Positions 48,383 through 61,477 of a DNA stretch of 64,000 nucleotides are shown here, in pieces (the first letter of the stretch is position 1; every line of letters starts with the position of its first letter). The stretch is from Drosophila pseudoobscura. Its lineage: Eukaryota > Arthropoda > Insecta > Diptera > Drosophilidae. The stretch lies in the NCBI RefSeq assembly GCF_009870125.1, contig NC_046683.1, positions 54,265,869-54,329,868 of the forward strand, given 5' to 3'. The translations under genes were made by a program, and so were the position numbers. A model generated the notes under the pieces. It was not told the DNA's origin. It saw only the letters and a program-made list of their open reading frames with translations, and ran no database searches.

Positions 48383-51300
48383 TTTTCTATTGCGTTTGAT
48401 TAAATGTGTTGCCGAATGCAGGAACATTATGCGAATGGCCACAGCCGCGGCCTCTACTAAACAATCAACAAATGAACGCATTTTGGAATGTCTTTCGTAT
48501 CATTTTTCTCCAAGATTTTTCTCAAAATATATTGAAAGTTTTTCAGAATGCCGGAATGGAAATTCTCATATGCCTGGATGGCTCATATAGTGGCAATTAA
48601 TCAATACAACAGCTTCTCGTGCAGGTGGGCCGGGCCGGGCCTTTGACCCCGTCATCAGTCAGCATCATCATCGACCCAAAATCAAACTTTGCAGACGCTT
48701 CCCCTCCCACTCCCCCCTCCACCCCCGCTGGCACAGCATTTCCTTTTCAATTAATTTTTATTAAAAACCTTTTCTCTCTCTTTTTTCTTTCTTCTATGCG
48801 TCTTTCACCTATACGCCCAGAGAGGAAATCAATAGCAGACTTTGTTAACTGAAGCGTGTAATAAAACTTTTCTTTTTTCCTGACCAACCCAACAACAACA
48901 ACAACAATCGCAGAAGAGTCGGAGAGGAAAAAACGTAGCAAAAATTGGCATATTAATTTTTTTTTTTTTTCTCAACTTTATTTAAGCGTTTCTTTTCGTG
49001 ATATTTTTTTTTTGTCTCTCGCTTTTCTCTAATAAAGTTCATTAGAAGCCAGGCAGGACGACGACGCTTTGTTTTAATTATGCAAAAGGCAGGAGACAGA
49101 TACCAGGGCGAGGAGGAGGTGGAGAAGGAGGAGGAGGCTGCAGCCAGTTTTAAGTTTTTCAAAATTAAATTAATTACGCGGCCAAGCAATTAAGAAAACT
49201 GTCCCCAGCACTGACCCAGAGGGACACAGAGAGAGAGACAGAGATACGACAAATAGATAAGTTTCGGAACACGGAGATAATAGTTTTCGGTGCAGAAAGG
49301 ACGAAAGGACTCCAGGCTGGAATCCAGTCATGGGTTAATGAGCCACTGCCAGTGCTGCCGTTCATTAGGTGAAAATTGTTGAAAATTGTTGAACGTTTTC
49401 AAGGAATTTGCAGAAATTAAGCGGACAGAGTAATGGATAATGATGGATCTGCATTGCACCCAGTCCCCCCCTATTAGGTGTACTTATAGGAAGAATGAGA
49501 GGTAAATGCCAGTGGAGATCTTCTCTTTCGAATAGGACTCCAGGAAGATGAGACAAATGAATCATGCCTGTAAAATGAAATAGATTAAATAAAACAAATG
49601 TTTGGCTGGTAGTGAGGGTGCAAATCGAGTGTCTGTATCAAATTCTTTATGGAATAGTAGCCGCAGTGCCTCTTCCTGAAGCTTCCTGAAACCCTGCAAA
49701 CGATTCAGATTCATCCTGAAATTACTTGGATAATCCATTAAAGCCCCCGGTAATCCCTGTTACCTGAACAGCCCTCAGAGCCACCCCACCCCCCACCAAG
49801 ACCCACCCTGGACGAGCCGACTGTTTGCCTGATTTTTAATTCATCAACAAGTTGAGGACGAAGGACGAAGGACGCTCACTCGCTCGCATGCCCTCGGCTT
49901 TTGGGCTCGCAACAATCCGATACATCTTCGTCACAAAGGCGCCTACATAAAGGAGAGCGCGAGGCAGGGCTTCCAGGGGGGGGGCTTCCAGGAGGGTGAC
50001 GGTAACGCATCGAAGGATATGCCCACATAGGGTAGGCGCTCCTGCCCACACGCCTTTTGTGCCCGGCCCACGGCAAATGAACAGCACAAGACAAAGCTGC
50101 GGCCCCCAGACAAAAGCCAACTACAAAAGATGAGGGGATCCGAGAAGATCCCAGCGACGGGGGAGCGGAAGGGGAGGGGAGGGGAGGGATGGAGCAGAAC
50201 GGCGCGATTCGAGTCGAGTCGAGTCGACGACTGTGCAACAATTCGACGAAGGACATGTCAATTTTCATTACAAACAAAAAGCAAAAAGGCTCGCGTAATG
50301 CCCCAACAAGCCCCCCTGCCCCCCCCAGCTCTACCCAGCTCTCCCTCATTCACCATTTTGCTCTACATCTGTGTCAGGGCAAAAGTTACACTCCATGATT
50401 AAGGTGGCTTTAAAAAGGATGTCCCCTCCCCATACGGCGCCGCCGCCCCGGCAACCACCCAATGTGGTCCATAAGTCATTCCCACAAATCAGAGAATCTC
50501 CCCGCCTCGGGCGGTGTTGGGGCATTAGTCAATGAATGGATGTGACGTAGGTAGTTTCCTTCATGCCTCACTGCCGATGCCCCGATGCCCCGATGTTTGC
50601 ATAATCTTTACGGCATGCCCTCGGGCTGAGTGCGCCAGATTAGTGATTAATTAGAGGTGGCTTGCAAAGCGTTAAGATGGGTTTCTTAAAAACTAATTTG
50701 AATCTTTAAATCTCAAACGGCTCACAAGAATTTCCTTAAGTCGAAAACTAACCAAAATTAGTCAGCAGAAACAACAGCTCCCCGTTCTCCGAAAGGTCTA
50801 AACCCTAGCCCAATTTGCTGCTGACATGGACACGCCCCCAACTCAGCAGATCCACCTACGCCCCGCACCGCACCGCAAGGCCCCACCACACCCCACTCCG
50901 CCCCGCCCTACTGTTTAACAAACTTCTGTTAACTAAAAAAAAAAAAAACCCCCCCAACGAACTTTTGCAGCTACTCAAAGTCAACAACTGCAGGGAATGA
51001 CCCTGTCGACAGATGGAGGCTACACCCATGTCACATGGATTGTCAACAAAATGCAACAAATTGGCAAAAAACTTTTCGTATGACCAGCAAAATTAAAACC
51101 CCAAGCAAATACTAGGACATCCAGTCCCTGCCCCTGCTGGCACTGAGGGGTTTTGGCACACACAAAAAAGTGACCAACTGCCGAAAGCAACAAATTCTCG
51201 CAGAACAACACGGCCAAAATACTCGCAGAGTCCCACAGAGCACTGCAGAGCAGAACAGAGCAGAACAGAGCAGGGCAGCAAGAAATATTCAAGCGCTTTG

Positions 51301-54300
51301 GATTTTATGCCATTTTATGCAATAGAATAAGCAAAAACAATGCGACCAACAAAAACCGGCCCTTACGACTAACCTGGCCAAAAACCAAAACAACAACAAT
51401 TTCTATACAATTTTTTGTTGTTGTTTATCTAATGGCAAGGTAAAATGCAAACTAGTGCAGGTGCCCCCCAGGGTTTTCGGCAGGCCGATACTCCACCTTC
51501 TGGAGCCCACAAGTACAGTGAAGCTACAGTGAATTTCACACATATTTTATTTATAATAAAACTGGAAAAAAAAGAAACTATCGAATTTTTGTAGGGAATG
51601 TATAAAATACTTGGAATTTGTTTTTTATAAGAAATATTTCACTCCGCTGACGTTCTATTAGAGCCCTGTCTAGAGCTATTTAGGGCTTTACTGCAGCTAT
51701 ATCTATGGCAAAGAGGGCGCAGATTTGTTTATTGATTAGGGGGCGAGAATAGTTTTCAAGGGATTGGGGGTGGGGCATCGACAGGTTGGGATTGGGCTTA
51801 ACCCAAAACAAAACTATTGCACTGAAAGGGCCCTTAAAGCGCAACCTGGAAATTGTTTATATGATCGATACGATACGATACGATACGATACGGGGGCATA
51901 TCCATTTGTGTGTTGCAGCACACAACTGGGACGGGCATTGGGGGGCCCTCGAAAAATATGGGGGAAATGCCAGACACATGCTGCAAAAATCAAATGCGTT
52001 GGCAAAATAAAACCAAAGCGAAACACATGAATATGTTTTCAAATTTATCTAAAAATCTGTTTTTATGATAGGCAGGGCCTTAAATTCATCAAACAATAAA
52101 ACAGGCAGGCAATGGAGATTTTTTTAAATTGATTTTAGAGCCATCCCACCATCGCTTGCATCTTAAGCACGCTGCAAATATTTATGCAAAACAACAAAAG
52201 AGAACAAGGAATAAATGCAATAAATTATTGGCATTTTCTCGATGGGTGGCTAAGCGTGCTTTGGAAGCAATTTTATGCCAACGGGCATTTTCCTGAAGGC
52301 CTTCCAGCCGTCGGGGCCTCAGGAAAAATATTTCAGTAATGTCAACATTCTGGCTCAAGGCTCAAGGCTCAAGACATTTTCAGCTTTTTCCAAGTTATAT
52401 ATTTTAAATGTTATATAATATAATCCTTTCACCCTGTCGTGATTTTATTATGCCACTCAATCAATGAAAAGTTTCTTCGATTGTTTCGGACAGACCTTTG
52501 GAATCAATTTTGAAATTGTAAATAATTGCCATCTTGACCTGAACACTCCCCACAGCACACTTCCTGTGTGTGATGCCATCCTTTGATATTTACATTGAAA
52601 CGCAAAAGGTGCGTTTCAAATGTGTAAAACAGGCCGGAACGGACAGGCCGCCGGAGCAATCGCTACGCTTGTGCGCCAACCCTCGGCTCACTCGCTTTGC
52701 TTGCTTGCGCCGATATGAGTAAAATATCGGACGAAACATAGAGGAATATAGATTTTTTGTTTGTATAATTCGATTACTTTCAACCGTGTTTAGATAATTC
52801 AAAGATTTTAAAGAGTTTTATATTTATTTCACTAATGGGCTGCATCTAAAAAGACTTTTGAATACATTTCTGTGTGAATTCTAGCGGATTTCTGTATTAT
52901 ACTTACTTCCATTTCATTTCAAACCTTCGAGCAAATCAGCTAGAGCCACCTGAATAGTATGGTAAGTTCTTCGATTTGATTGAAGAATTCTACAGATGCA
53001 TATTTGAAGTAAATTCGAAGGCATTTGCTGCTGAAACGCACTGTACAGTATTGTAATTAAACCCATGGCCAGAGATAAGCCGCAACGAGAACCGAAACTT
53101 GCCCAATTTCCCTTTATCCCAGCATCTGGTGGTGGTGGTGGGGGGGGAGGTCTAGAAATATATATAAATTTTCATTGGAAATGCAACAAACTGCTGACCA
53201 AATCAATTTCGTATTGCAAAATGAAAATTTCACAAGGGGATATTGGGGTTTTGATGGAGCAGCGAGGGGAGGATGCAGCAGCGGACGGCGGAAATTTGTT
53301 GCCGTTTGCTTAGATGCCCGGAAAATTGCATGCGGAAAAGCATCAAAAACATTACGTACGAACGAGCGTACTGCCAGCGGAAAAGGTATTTCGTTTCGAA
53401 TTGGTCTTCGATGCCCGATGCCCGATGCCCGATGGCCGATGGACGATGGACGATGCTTTTGCTTTCAACCATCCAATTGGATAGTAGCACATTGTATTGC
53501 CAAATTGTGTCGGCATTGAACGCATATTAGAAGCCATTGCAATGGACGCGTCGGGGAGCACACGAGGGTCGGAGTGCACGTGCCAGAATCGGCCAGAGAT
53601 CAACAGGTTATAGGAAATTTAATGGAGATTCCCGGAAGGTCTCCACTGGCTTTATGCCGAAATCGAGCTCAAACATCCATTGAGCTCATTCGACAATGGT
53701 ACCGCAGACTGCCCCAAACAATGATTACTTCAACTGATAACTTTACACAAATCCCTGAACGGGGGCTCTGCACTCCACTCCACTCCAGTCCGCTCCACTC
53801 CCGACCAGACCAGACCAGACCAGTGCATTGCTGATGGTAATGCACATAAAATTCCGTAAATTGAAATCACTCGTCTGGATACCCGAAACCGACTTTCCAC
53901 TGACCAACATAATTACGATGCCTTGGCCAGGGCAACAAATATTTAAGCCCCAGAAGGGGGAAAAGGACGAGGACCAGGACGAGAAGAGCCCTCAGATCTG
54001 CAGAATGCAAATTGGTCTCGTAATGCTCGGCAGTCAAAGGATCTGGTGGCAAGTAATGGACATTGTCTATTGTCATTGTTAAATCCCAAAAATCCAAAAA
54101 CCCCTTTTGCCAGCACACACATCGATTGGTTATACGTGTCCAAATAAATGCATTATATTACGAGTGTATATGTGTACTTACGAGTGCACACGTAAGTATG
54201 GCAAAATAATAATAATAATATCACATAATAAACTATTAAATGTGCCAAAGTAGGTTGGGGCCGTGGGCCGGGGGCCGGGGGCCAGGGGCCAGGGCGTGCG

Positions 54301-55806
54301 ATGTTGCTCTGTTGAATGCTTGTGCAACCAAATTGCAATTGTTTTATCAAGCATGCCTTTGTCCTTCGTCATGGCAACGGCGGGGGTCTGGGAGCGACTC
54401 CTTTCTGGTCTTGGGAGAAGGAACAACAACCAGAGAATACCCTGCACTAAAAGCCAAAGGAATTCACGAGTGGCCTTTGGCACATATGTATGCTGATGGT
54501 CTTTTCTGTATGAAATATCCAAGGGATATCTTCGGTTCTACACAATCAAAGGGTATTCAAATAGTTTGCGGTGCATTATTCTGTAATTCCAACGATATAA
54601 GTGGAATATTATGATGGCAGAGCCCACAGCCTTTAGCACAGTTCTAGTATGCTCCCTTCATAAGCGCATTAAAATAAAACGAATGGCACATGGGAGGATT
54701 GGGAGGCGATGAGTGAAATGGTAACAGCAAGCGCAGCGTATTATGGATGGCATTGATTTGGTCATAGATATCTAAGGTGTACACAACTATACACACATAT
54801 GTGGATGTGTGTGCGGCACTCGCTTGATGGGACTCTGTTGAATGCATTGGCAATTGGTTTGCTCTGAAGTGCAGCGCAGGGCCCAGAGAGAGCGGTTCAA
54901 AGTGTTGACATCCATGCGTATGTGTCGGACTGTGTGCGAGTGTGCGCGCGTGTGTGTGTGTGTGTGTACACACATCCTGATAATAGTCAAGCCCAAGCTT
55001 AACCCTATACCATCCTCAATGTCCTTCTGTGCGCCTTCTGGCAGCCTGAAATGATAAATATGCAATCGTGCCAAAGGTGAACAATTTTTATATGTATTTC
55101 TCTGGCTTTCCCTGCCTCCCTGCCCACCACCTGTCAGGCATTTTCTCAGAATTTTTATGGAAAAACAATTTATTACGCTTCTGGGTAGCCTTAGATCTAT
55201 GCCAGGACATAAAAGTATTGTTTCCTATGCTGCAGCTACGGCGCCTGGTGCACTTATCGCCTTATACTGCGATGCCTTCTCGGATGCCATTTTGTAGTCA
55301 GCGACAGAGACAGACAGAGAGCGAGAGAGAGGGAGGGAGGGAGAGAGGGAGAAGGAGATGGAGATAGCGATGGAGATGGAGTGTGTGCATGCGATTGCAT
55401 TTGGATATGCTTAAATTATTACATTTTGCCTCTTTCTGCTTGCTTTTATCATCAAAGATGGATTGCATTTGCAAGGATGCCTACTCGTACCACCACCACC
55501 CCTCAGGGGAAGCAATTTCTGCACTGCTGCTTCTGATGCTGCTGCTGCATCGCTATGATTGAGGAGATTTTGTTGAATCGAAGAGACACAAAACAATGGC
55601 CATCAAAGGGGCCTGGATGCATGCCAGATAAAAGGATTATTCCTTGGCTGCCAAACAAAAGGCTTATTACTTGAATTGTGTAATTAATGTAATCGAAATG
55701 GCAATGCAGCAAATTATTTTGATTGAACCAGAGAATAAGCCATGAAAATGGTAGGAGGGCGGCTCAAAACTAAGCTCATGTTCTCAAAGCAACAACAGCA
55801 ACAACG
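48383..55806. other. Noncoding DNA
   Basis: No supported exon in about 7.4 kb. It includes T runs at 48958-48970 and 49002-49012, GGAGGA at 49110-49138, GGGGA at 50173-50187, an AGAACAG array near 51249-51272, CGATA at 51866-51890, GATGCCC repeats at 53409-53431, a CAGAC run at 53809-53822, GGGGCCG repeats at 54264-54290 and GT at 54951-54967. Coding-like regions at 51764-52030 and 53175-53519 on either strand are repeat-driven or shadows of each other. Confidence 0.45.
51866..51890. repeat. CGATA pentanucleotide microsatellite
   Basis: Five tandem CGATA units. Confidence 0.9.
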
Positions 55807-55995
55807 ATGCAGCAAAGACGCACTTTGGACGGCGAAGCTTTCGATACCGTTGGAGATCCACAGGTTCCTATAGCCGCTCGAAAGCATACGATCTCCGGAG
55901 AGACCCAGCCAGAGCTTGTCGACACAAGGCTCTCCTCAAAGGGTGGGGTGTACAAAGCTTTCGCACAAGCCAACGATTTTCAAGTGTGCGAGTGA
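55807..55995 (+). CDS. Possible 62-residue ORF, unrecognised
   Basis: An ATG after CAACAACAACG (a fair start context) opens a repeat-free frame of mixed composition: MQQRRTLDGEAFDTVGDP at the start, SGETQPELVDTRLSSKGG in the middle and a C-terminal CE. There is no intron and no known motif. The other strand is also open over this stretch (55776-55973). It may be a decayed fragment of a larger gene or chance. It is followed by a GAGAGTGAGAGCGAGAG stretch. Confidence 0.2.
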   Translation: MQQRRTLDGEAFDTVGDPQVPIAARKHTISGETQPELVDTRLSSKGGVYKAFAQANDFQVCE

Positions 55996-58900
55996 GAGTG
56001 AGAGCGAGAGTGGCTGAAGTGACATGCGGGAGAGCAGAGCAAAAGAACGGCAGCTTAGAGCTGAGAGCACTTGTCGTCGGCTTTGTACGAAAGCCGACGG
56101 CAAAGTGCGTTCACTCATATGTTATGTATGTACATATGTACACATGTACATATGTATGTATGTGTGGTGGAATATTTCTTTTGCCATTCTCTTTCGGTGT
56201 GGCTTTCGATTATAGTGAAAGATCTCTCTGGGAAGGCCCCACCCTATTTGAATGCACTTTGACTGCTGCACTCTGGACTTTGTATCCCCACTGCATGGGT
56301 GTGTCTGTTTGTGTTTACACATGGCATTAACATAATTCATATTTTTGGTTTTGTATTTGCATAATAATAAAGCTGCTGATGTGCCTGAATCCGAATCCGT
56401 ATCAAAATCAGAGTCCGCACAGCAGCAGTCGCAGTCGCAGCCGCAGCCCCAGCCGCAGCCACAGCCACAGGAGCCTCTTTTCTTATATTCCTCTGGCCTT
56501 TTGTCTGCCACGTCCAGCGCCAGCGCCAGTCCCCGTCCCTCCCTCTGCTCTTGACAAATGGAGCACACTTTCCGCTCCTCTCTACAACCCCTTGCCAGAG
56601 AGAAAGAGACAGAGAGAGAGAGGAGCTGCAGCCCCAAAGCAGAGATTTATACAAGAAAAGAAAAGGACACTCTCACACATGCGGTTCGCCATGCTCTGGA
56701 GGAAGAGACGAAAGGCGAGGACAGGGACATGTTGGATAAATGCATGAATACTTATGGAACGGATAGTTGTTCCCAGTGCATCACAAACTGTCGGTTGTCC
56801 TTGTCGTTTGCTTTGGCTGTTGCTGTTGCTGTTGCTTTTGCTGTTCCTCGTGGGGGGCGGAACTGTCATGTTTCTCGCTTGTATTCCACTGACATCTGGG
56901 GGACATAATTCGTTGACACACACTCGTACACCCACACCCACACCGACAGACAGACAGACAGACATACACACCCCAATGCCAAGAACAACTGTATTATGCG
57001 TTATATGTATATATGTACATATGTACATACATATACATTTTATAAGCATGGCTTCTAAAGACGGGACTTTGGTTGTTCTGTTCGGTTCTGGTTTCTGGGT
57101 ATTAGGGCTTGCACCAGATGACCTCAGCACACAGAATACAGCTGTATCTGGTGTCCACTTTCAGCGTCCAAACCATCTAGAGAGACCAGAGGATACGTAC
57201 AACTAGAGAAACTCTTTAGCGGATTTTCCATGAAATTTGCCTGGGTTTTTATTCTTATTTATTTCTGTGATTATCATATAAAACCGCAGATTCCACCAGT
57301 AAGAGATAAATAAATACACCAAAAGCTCGTGCGCATCCAAGGCCAATGTCTATTAATTTTCCCCGGGGAAGGACTCACCTGAGGCTACCCCTCCAGGCAA
57401 CCGCACGTGCTGGCAGGGGCTGGCAGTGGCTGGCAGGCCTCGAATTTTACGGTAGCCGTAGCCGTAGCCAGTGCTCGGCGAAGCGTTAAAATGCCAGCCA
57501 TTAAAAATCAATGTTTAAAGATTTATGAGCTTGACAAAGTGTTAATTACCGGGCAAAGGCGAAGAGGCCAAGGCGAAAAGGTTTAAGGACTTGACAAGGA
57601 GACAACATTTTTCCATGCGATACGTACAATAATGAATAAGCTAAAGGCAAACAGCGAAATGCTATCCATCCACTTGTCCTATACACCGTTCAGCTGTCAC
57701 CTTTCACCTTTCACCTTGGTGTTTATCCGATATCTTACCAGTTCAAGGGGTAAGCGATGTTTACCAGCAAATAATAATATAGTATATCTTGAGTAGTCTG
57801 TTACACCATTAATCGATATCCTTCGGTGGAGCCAACCAGTCTCTGTAGATAGTAATCGGTACCCCCTAGTCGAATACTCGACTCTAATGAACGAGCAAAT
57901 TTTTTGTAGAATTTCTGATTATAAGGTTGTGTTGTGGAAGGAACAAAAAGCTATTAATATGCATCAATAATCCAGTAATTGAGAGTGGTTCAATGGAAAA
58001 TACGTCAGCAGAAAAAAAAAATACACACGAACCGTCGATTTCAGCTTCAATTGAATTGATTACAAAAATGGATAATTGAATAATTGCAACATGGTATGGG
58101 GTGTACGGGTTACGGGGTTACGGGGTCCGGGTTAAGAGTAGTTTTGATGTTTGATGGTTTTTGTGGACGAGCCTTACGGCGGAAAGTCCTTAACTTATTA
58201 ATCAACACACATCCAGCTATATTTGTGTAATCTATGCGGTAATTAATCAAGAGGGACTGTCCCTTTGAAGGCAAATTTGAAAATACCGACTGGAAATTCC
58301 CCCCTTGGACTCGTAAATGAAAATGTAATAACACTCGAAAAGTTATCTTTTAATCAGGCCCGAAAACGGGAACAGACCCAAAAAAAGGGAAAGCAACAAA
58401 TTTGACTGGGGGGAGAAAGGCGAAGAAACACCGCCGTCAAGGCGTTATAAACAAAAGATACAGATGGTATAACGGGGGAAAATGCCTTTCTATTTTCACC
58501 AAATGAGGTGCGAGTGAGTGCGAGGCCCAAGCATTGGCCAACGCCAACCGTTTTCATAATTCCAAGGGGAGAAGGCGACGGTGACGGCGACGACGACGGC
58601 GAAGGCGCTCCAAGGACGTGGCGGTAAACGTTAAAATAGGAGAAAATCAACAGCCGAAAAGCGTAAAAAGATGCCAGGCAGCAGTTTTTCCTCCACGCTT
58701 TCACTTTATATCACTAACTTTTTTTTTTGTCCATCTTTTTCTTCAGGACAACGACAACGACAGCGACAGCGACAACAAAAATCATATATAAATACATACC
58801 GTCGGTGTATTATATATAGACAAACACATATGCATGTGCGTGTGAAGAATTTTGGTGAGCCATATTTTTAGGGCTTGAACTAAGGAACCAAGGAACCAAG

Positions 58901-59215
58901 GAACGTGAATGTTGGCCAAGGAAGTGTTCCAAAATCAATGCTGCTTATCGATTTGTGGATTCGGGTTAAAGACGGCTGTGTCGTGTCTGGAAATCAAAAT
59001 TACACATACGTACATCTATACTATATTATATGAATCAAATAAATGGCCAAAAAATAAAAGCATTAATGGCAAAAATATTCAAAGCTGCCAGCATGTTTGA
59101 GCTCGAGCAAAAAGGGTCACAACTCGAACACAGTTGCAGGGGAAATGCTGTAGTTGCAGGGGAAGTGTAGCGTGGTGGGGAAAACATAACATTACATTTT
59201 GAGGAAATTTGCATG
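55996..59215. other. Noncoding DNA
   Basis: No exon is supported. It contains ATGTACATATGTAC-type repeats at about 56120-56160 and 57001-57035, CAGTCGCAG/CCACAG repeats at 56420-56470, TGCTGTTGC near 56818-56845, an ACCCACACCGACAGACAGACAG stretch at 56930-56965, GTTACGGG at 58108-58126, and GACGGCGACGACGACGGC at 58576-58602. Frames such as 56122-56637 and 56582-57130 (minus) come from these repeats. At 57720-57895 a GGGGTAAGCG...GTATATCTTGAG block may be an old DINE-type fragment. Confidence 0.45.
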
Positions 59216-59369
59216 CCCCGTACTCGAAGAGTTTTGGGGTGCGGTGGAAGTGGCTGTGGGCAGCACCCAGAAGGAAAACAGACACCTTTTCTCGGTCTAT
59301 ACTGACCGAGTATCGGGTATAATTGTAGAGCCGCAGCCCTTGCCGCGGCTCACAACGCTCCCGCTGGTT
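59216..59369 (+). mobile_element. Short DINE-1/SGM-like element
   Basis: It opens CCCCGTACTCGAAGAGTTTTGGGG, continues with GTGGAAGTGGCTGTG and CACCCAGAAGGA, has CGAGTATCGGGTATAATTG, and ends CGGCTCACAACGCTCCCGCTGGTT. The ending matches the last blocks of the element at 39526-39822 with two or three differences, and the opening matches 8058-8083. It is internally deleted relative to those copies. Confidence 0.6.
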
Positions 59370-60121
59370 ACAGGTATGTTAAAGAAATACCATTTATCCG
59401 ATCTTATCCTTTTTTTGTGATTAGATAGCATTTGGTTGGCTCTTTGTTGAGTACAAAACGAACGTACGCGAAATAGAATAGTAAACGGAAAATTCGAAAG
59501 CGATTAATTTATCTTAAAAACGGATTAATGCAGATTTCTATAGAGTACTCAAAAAATAAATAATCTCTATTGCTCTTTTTAAAATTGAATTAAGTACCGG
59601 TCGGGAACGTATGATTTTTCTATGGTTTGTTTTTAATTTATCTCTTCACGATTTCCCATACATCATTGAATAAGCAACTTAGTAGGCTTTTTAAAGAGAT
59701 TTTGAGGAAAACCCTTGATCTTTCTTAAAGGAGAAAAGAAGAGTAAAGAAAAAAAAACCGAAAAAGTCAACTTTTGCTTAACAGAAATATTTGCATATTT
59801 CTGCAATAGATTTAGTTTTTATGGATATGCAGAAGACCGATGTTAGCGAGGATTTTCCTTTGAACGTTGCCTGTTAAAACATCCTTGCAGGGATGTTCCC
59901 CTTAATAAATTCCCAAGCGCAACAGATGGGACTTTTTCCAACACCCCTTTCTTTATAAGGTTGATCTTTACAATCGACAACAAACAGGTTTCTGCAGGCG
60001 AGATAAGCGTATCAGTATGAGTACAAATCATTGTTCAAATCATTCCTAAATGTACAACTCGATCGCTTGCACGCCACAAGTCATACCATTATCGTGTCTG
60101 GGTTTGTTAAAATCAGGTGGA
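59370..60121. other. AT-rich 5' flank of the coiled-coil cluster
   Basis: I see no exon, TATA box or clear initiator. Promoter elements of the first coiled-coil gene should lie in the last few hundred bases. Confidence 0.4.
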
Positions 60122-60865
60122 ATGGGGGAAAAAGAGGCCAATAAGAAAAAGTTGAATGCCGCACACTTGCAGGCCGGACAGATCCTTCGGGTAAGCACTG
60201 AATTCATGGGTACACAAAATTCCTTTTGAGGGCTTTTTTTTCAATTCCAGAAACTTCAGGTTACCTCAGAAAGTCTTCATATGAGTATGGAGAAGTTTAA
60301 GAAGATCGATCATCTGATTGGCGAGCTGGAAACGCATTTGAGGCAACTGAAGGCCGATTTCAATCGTCGTTTAAAGCATAATGGATCGAAAGTCACGAGA
60401 ATATGCTTGGCGCAACACCAAGACGCTATTAGGCGGCTCAAGAAACAGATCGCTGATCACAAATCACATCTACAAATGGAAATCAATTCCAGCTCAGACC
60501 AACACCCCTTGGAGGGCAATGGGAAGATCATCGGTCAACAGGAACAAATCGATAAACGGGAGGCGGATATAGAAGCCATTAACAAAATACTTTATGGCCG
60601 TAGAAATGAGATTGATAAATCTTCATTGGAGATCAGATCTCGGCAGCAGGAGATGCAGGAGTACAAGGAGCAGATCAGCAATCAGCTACAACTCATAAAT
60701 AATCTGCAGGAAAGGCTAGGATGGCTGGAAATGGCAGGCAAATCGGATCAGATCAACCCAAAAGAACTTCAGGATGGAAATACTAATTTATATATTTTTA
60801 TTGTATTTTTATTTATTTATTTTATTTGTATTTATGCAATGTATTTAATTTTTATGGATGTATAG
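60122..60865 (+). CDS. Coiled-coil protein with a hydrophobic C-terminal tail
   Basis: Two exons, 60122-60190 and 60251-60865, with a 60-base intron (GTAAGC donor, TTCAATTCCAG acceptor) and phase-0 join, give 227 residues. The start MGEKEANKKKLNAAHLQAGQ is basic. Residues about 34-195 are long heptad-like helices rich in Lys, Glu and Gln (KKIDHLIGELETHLRQL, AIRRLKKQIADHK, EIRSRQQEMQEYKEQI). The last 28 residues (NLYIFIVFLFIYFICIY and onward) form one membrane segment with almost nothing after it, as in tail-anchored proteins. I do not know a named family. The tail is encoded by very AT-rich DNA unlike the rest of the gene, so it might instead be read-through into former 3' UTR after loss of a stop. 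The gene is the first of at least two, probably three, related genes on this strand. Confidence 0.7.
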
Positions 60866-61140
60866 AACACCTCGTACATGTCCCAATAATAAATCCCCCA
60901 GTGTAACAGTTGCGACCCCTTTTTGTATATGCATATAAACGAATATATGTACAAAAACACACAGTGCATCACCACAAAAATTCTGCAGAAAAGATAAGCC
61001 TGATACGCTGTGCGTTGTACTCTTTACTCAAAACATTCAGAAATGTACTGCACATACAGATATCTTTATTGCTTTTTAGTGCTAACCACACCGACATTTC
61101 GCGGGGAAGAACATCTTATCAATTACTGGCAAAAGCTTAA

Positions 61141-61437
61141 ATGCCCCACAGAACGATCGAAGCGTTCAGTAAGAGCTCTACTCTGCTCGAGGAACATCAT
61201 TCCGATAGTCTTGATATTAACATGGAGCAGTCCAAGAATATTGACGACAGGATTGCTGAGCTTGAAAAGGGCCTGCAGATGCAAACGGACTTTTTGAATA
61301 ATCTTTGTAGTCAGGGGGGCTTTGGCTTAATGGCTCAATCCGTGAATGTCTATGCTATCAAGCGACACAACGAAGTCATTAAGGGCATCGAGAAGGAGCT
61401 CAATGATCTGCGCAGGCAAAAGGCCATGGAAAAATGA
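61141..61437 (+). CDS. Short coiled-coil paralogue
   Basis: A 98-residue frame whose SDSLDINMEQSKNIDDRIAE aligns with SESLHMSMEKFKKIDHLIGE of the gene at 60122-60865. Further matches are LEKGLQ against LETHLR and YAIKRHNEVIKGIEKEL against HQDAIRRLKKQIADHK. It stops where the upstream gene goes on for another hundred residues. Its first 20 codons have no match to the first exon of that gene, so the real start may be the ATG inside (LDINMEQ) or an unseen upstream exon. Downstream, an acceptor-like site at about 61470-61477 opens a 71-codon frame (61478-61690, QHSKELDNRTLELGTND at the start) that could be a detached last exon. The gene is likely truncated, or a pseudogene. Confidence 0.5.
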   Translation: MPHRTIEAFSKSSTLLEEHHSDSLDINMEQSKNIDDRIAELEKGLQMQTDFLNNLCSQGGFGLMAQSVNVYAIKRHNEVIKGIEKELNDLRRQKAMEK

Positions 61438-61477
61438 ATAGTAAATCGAATCATAATACTGACTGGATTCCTGCAAG

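Noticed and set aside
56122..57130. Two overlapping minus-strand frames of 171 and 182 codons
   Set aside because: Both arise from CAGTCG, CCACAG and ACATATGTAC repeats, and the peptide is CGCGWGCGCDC or similar.
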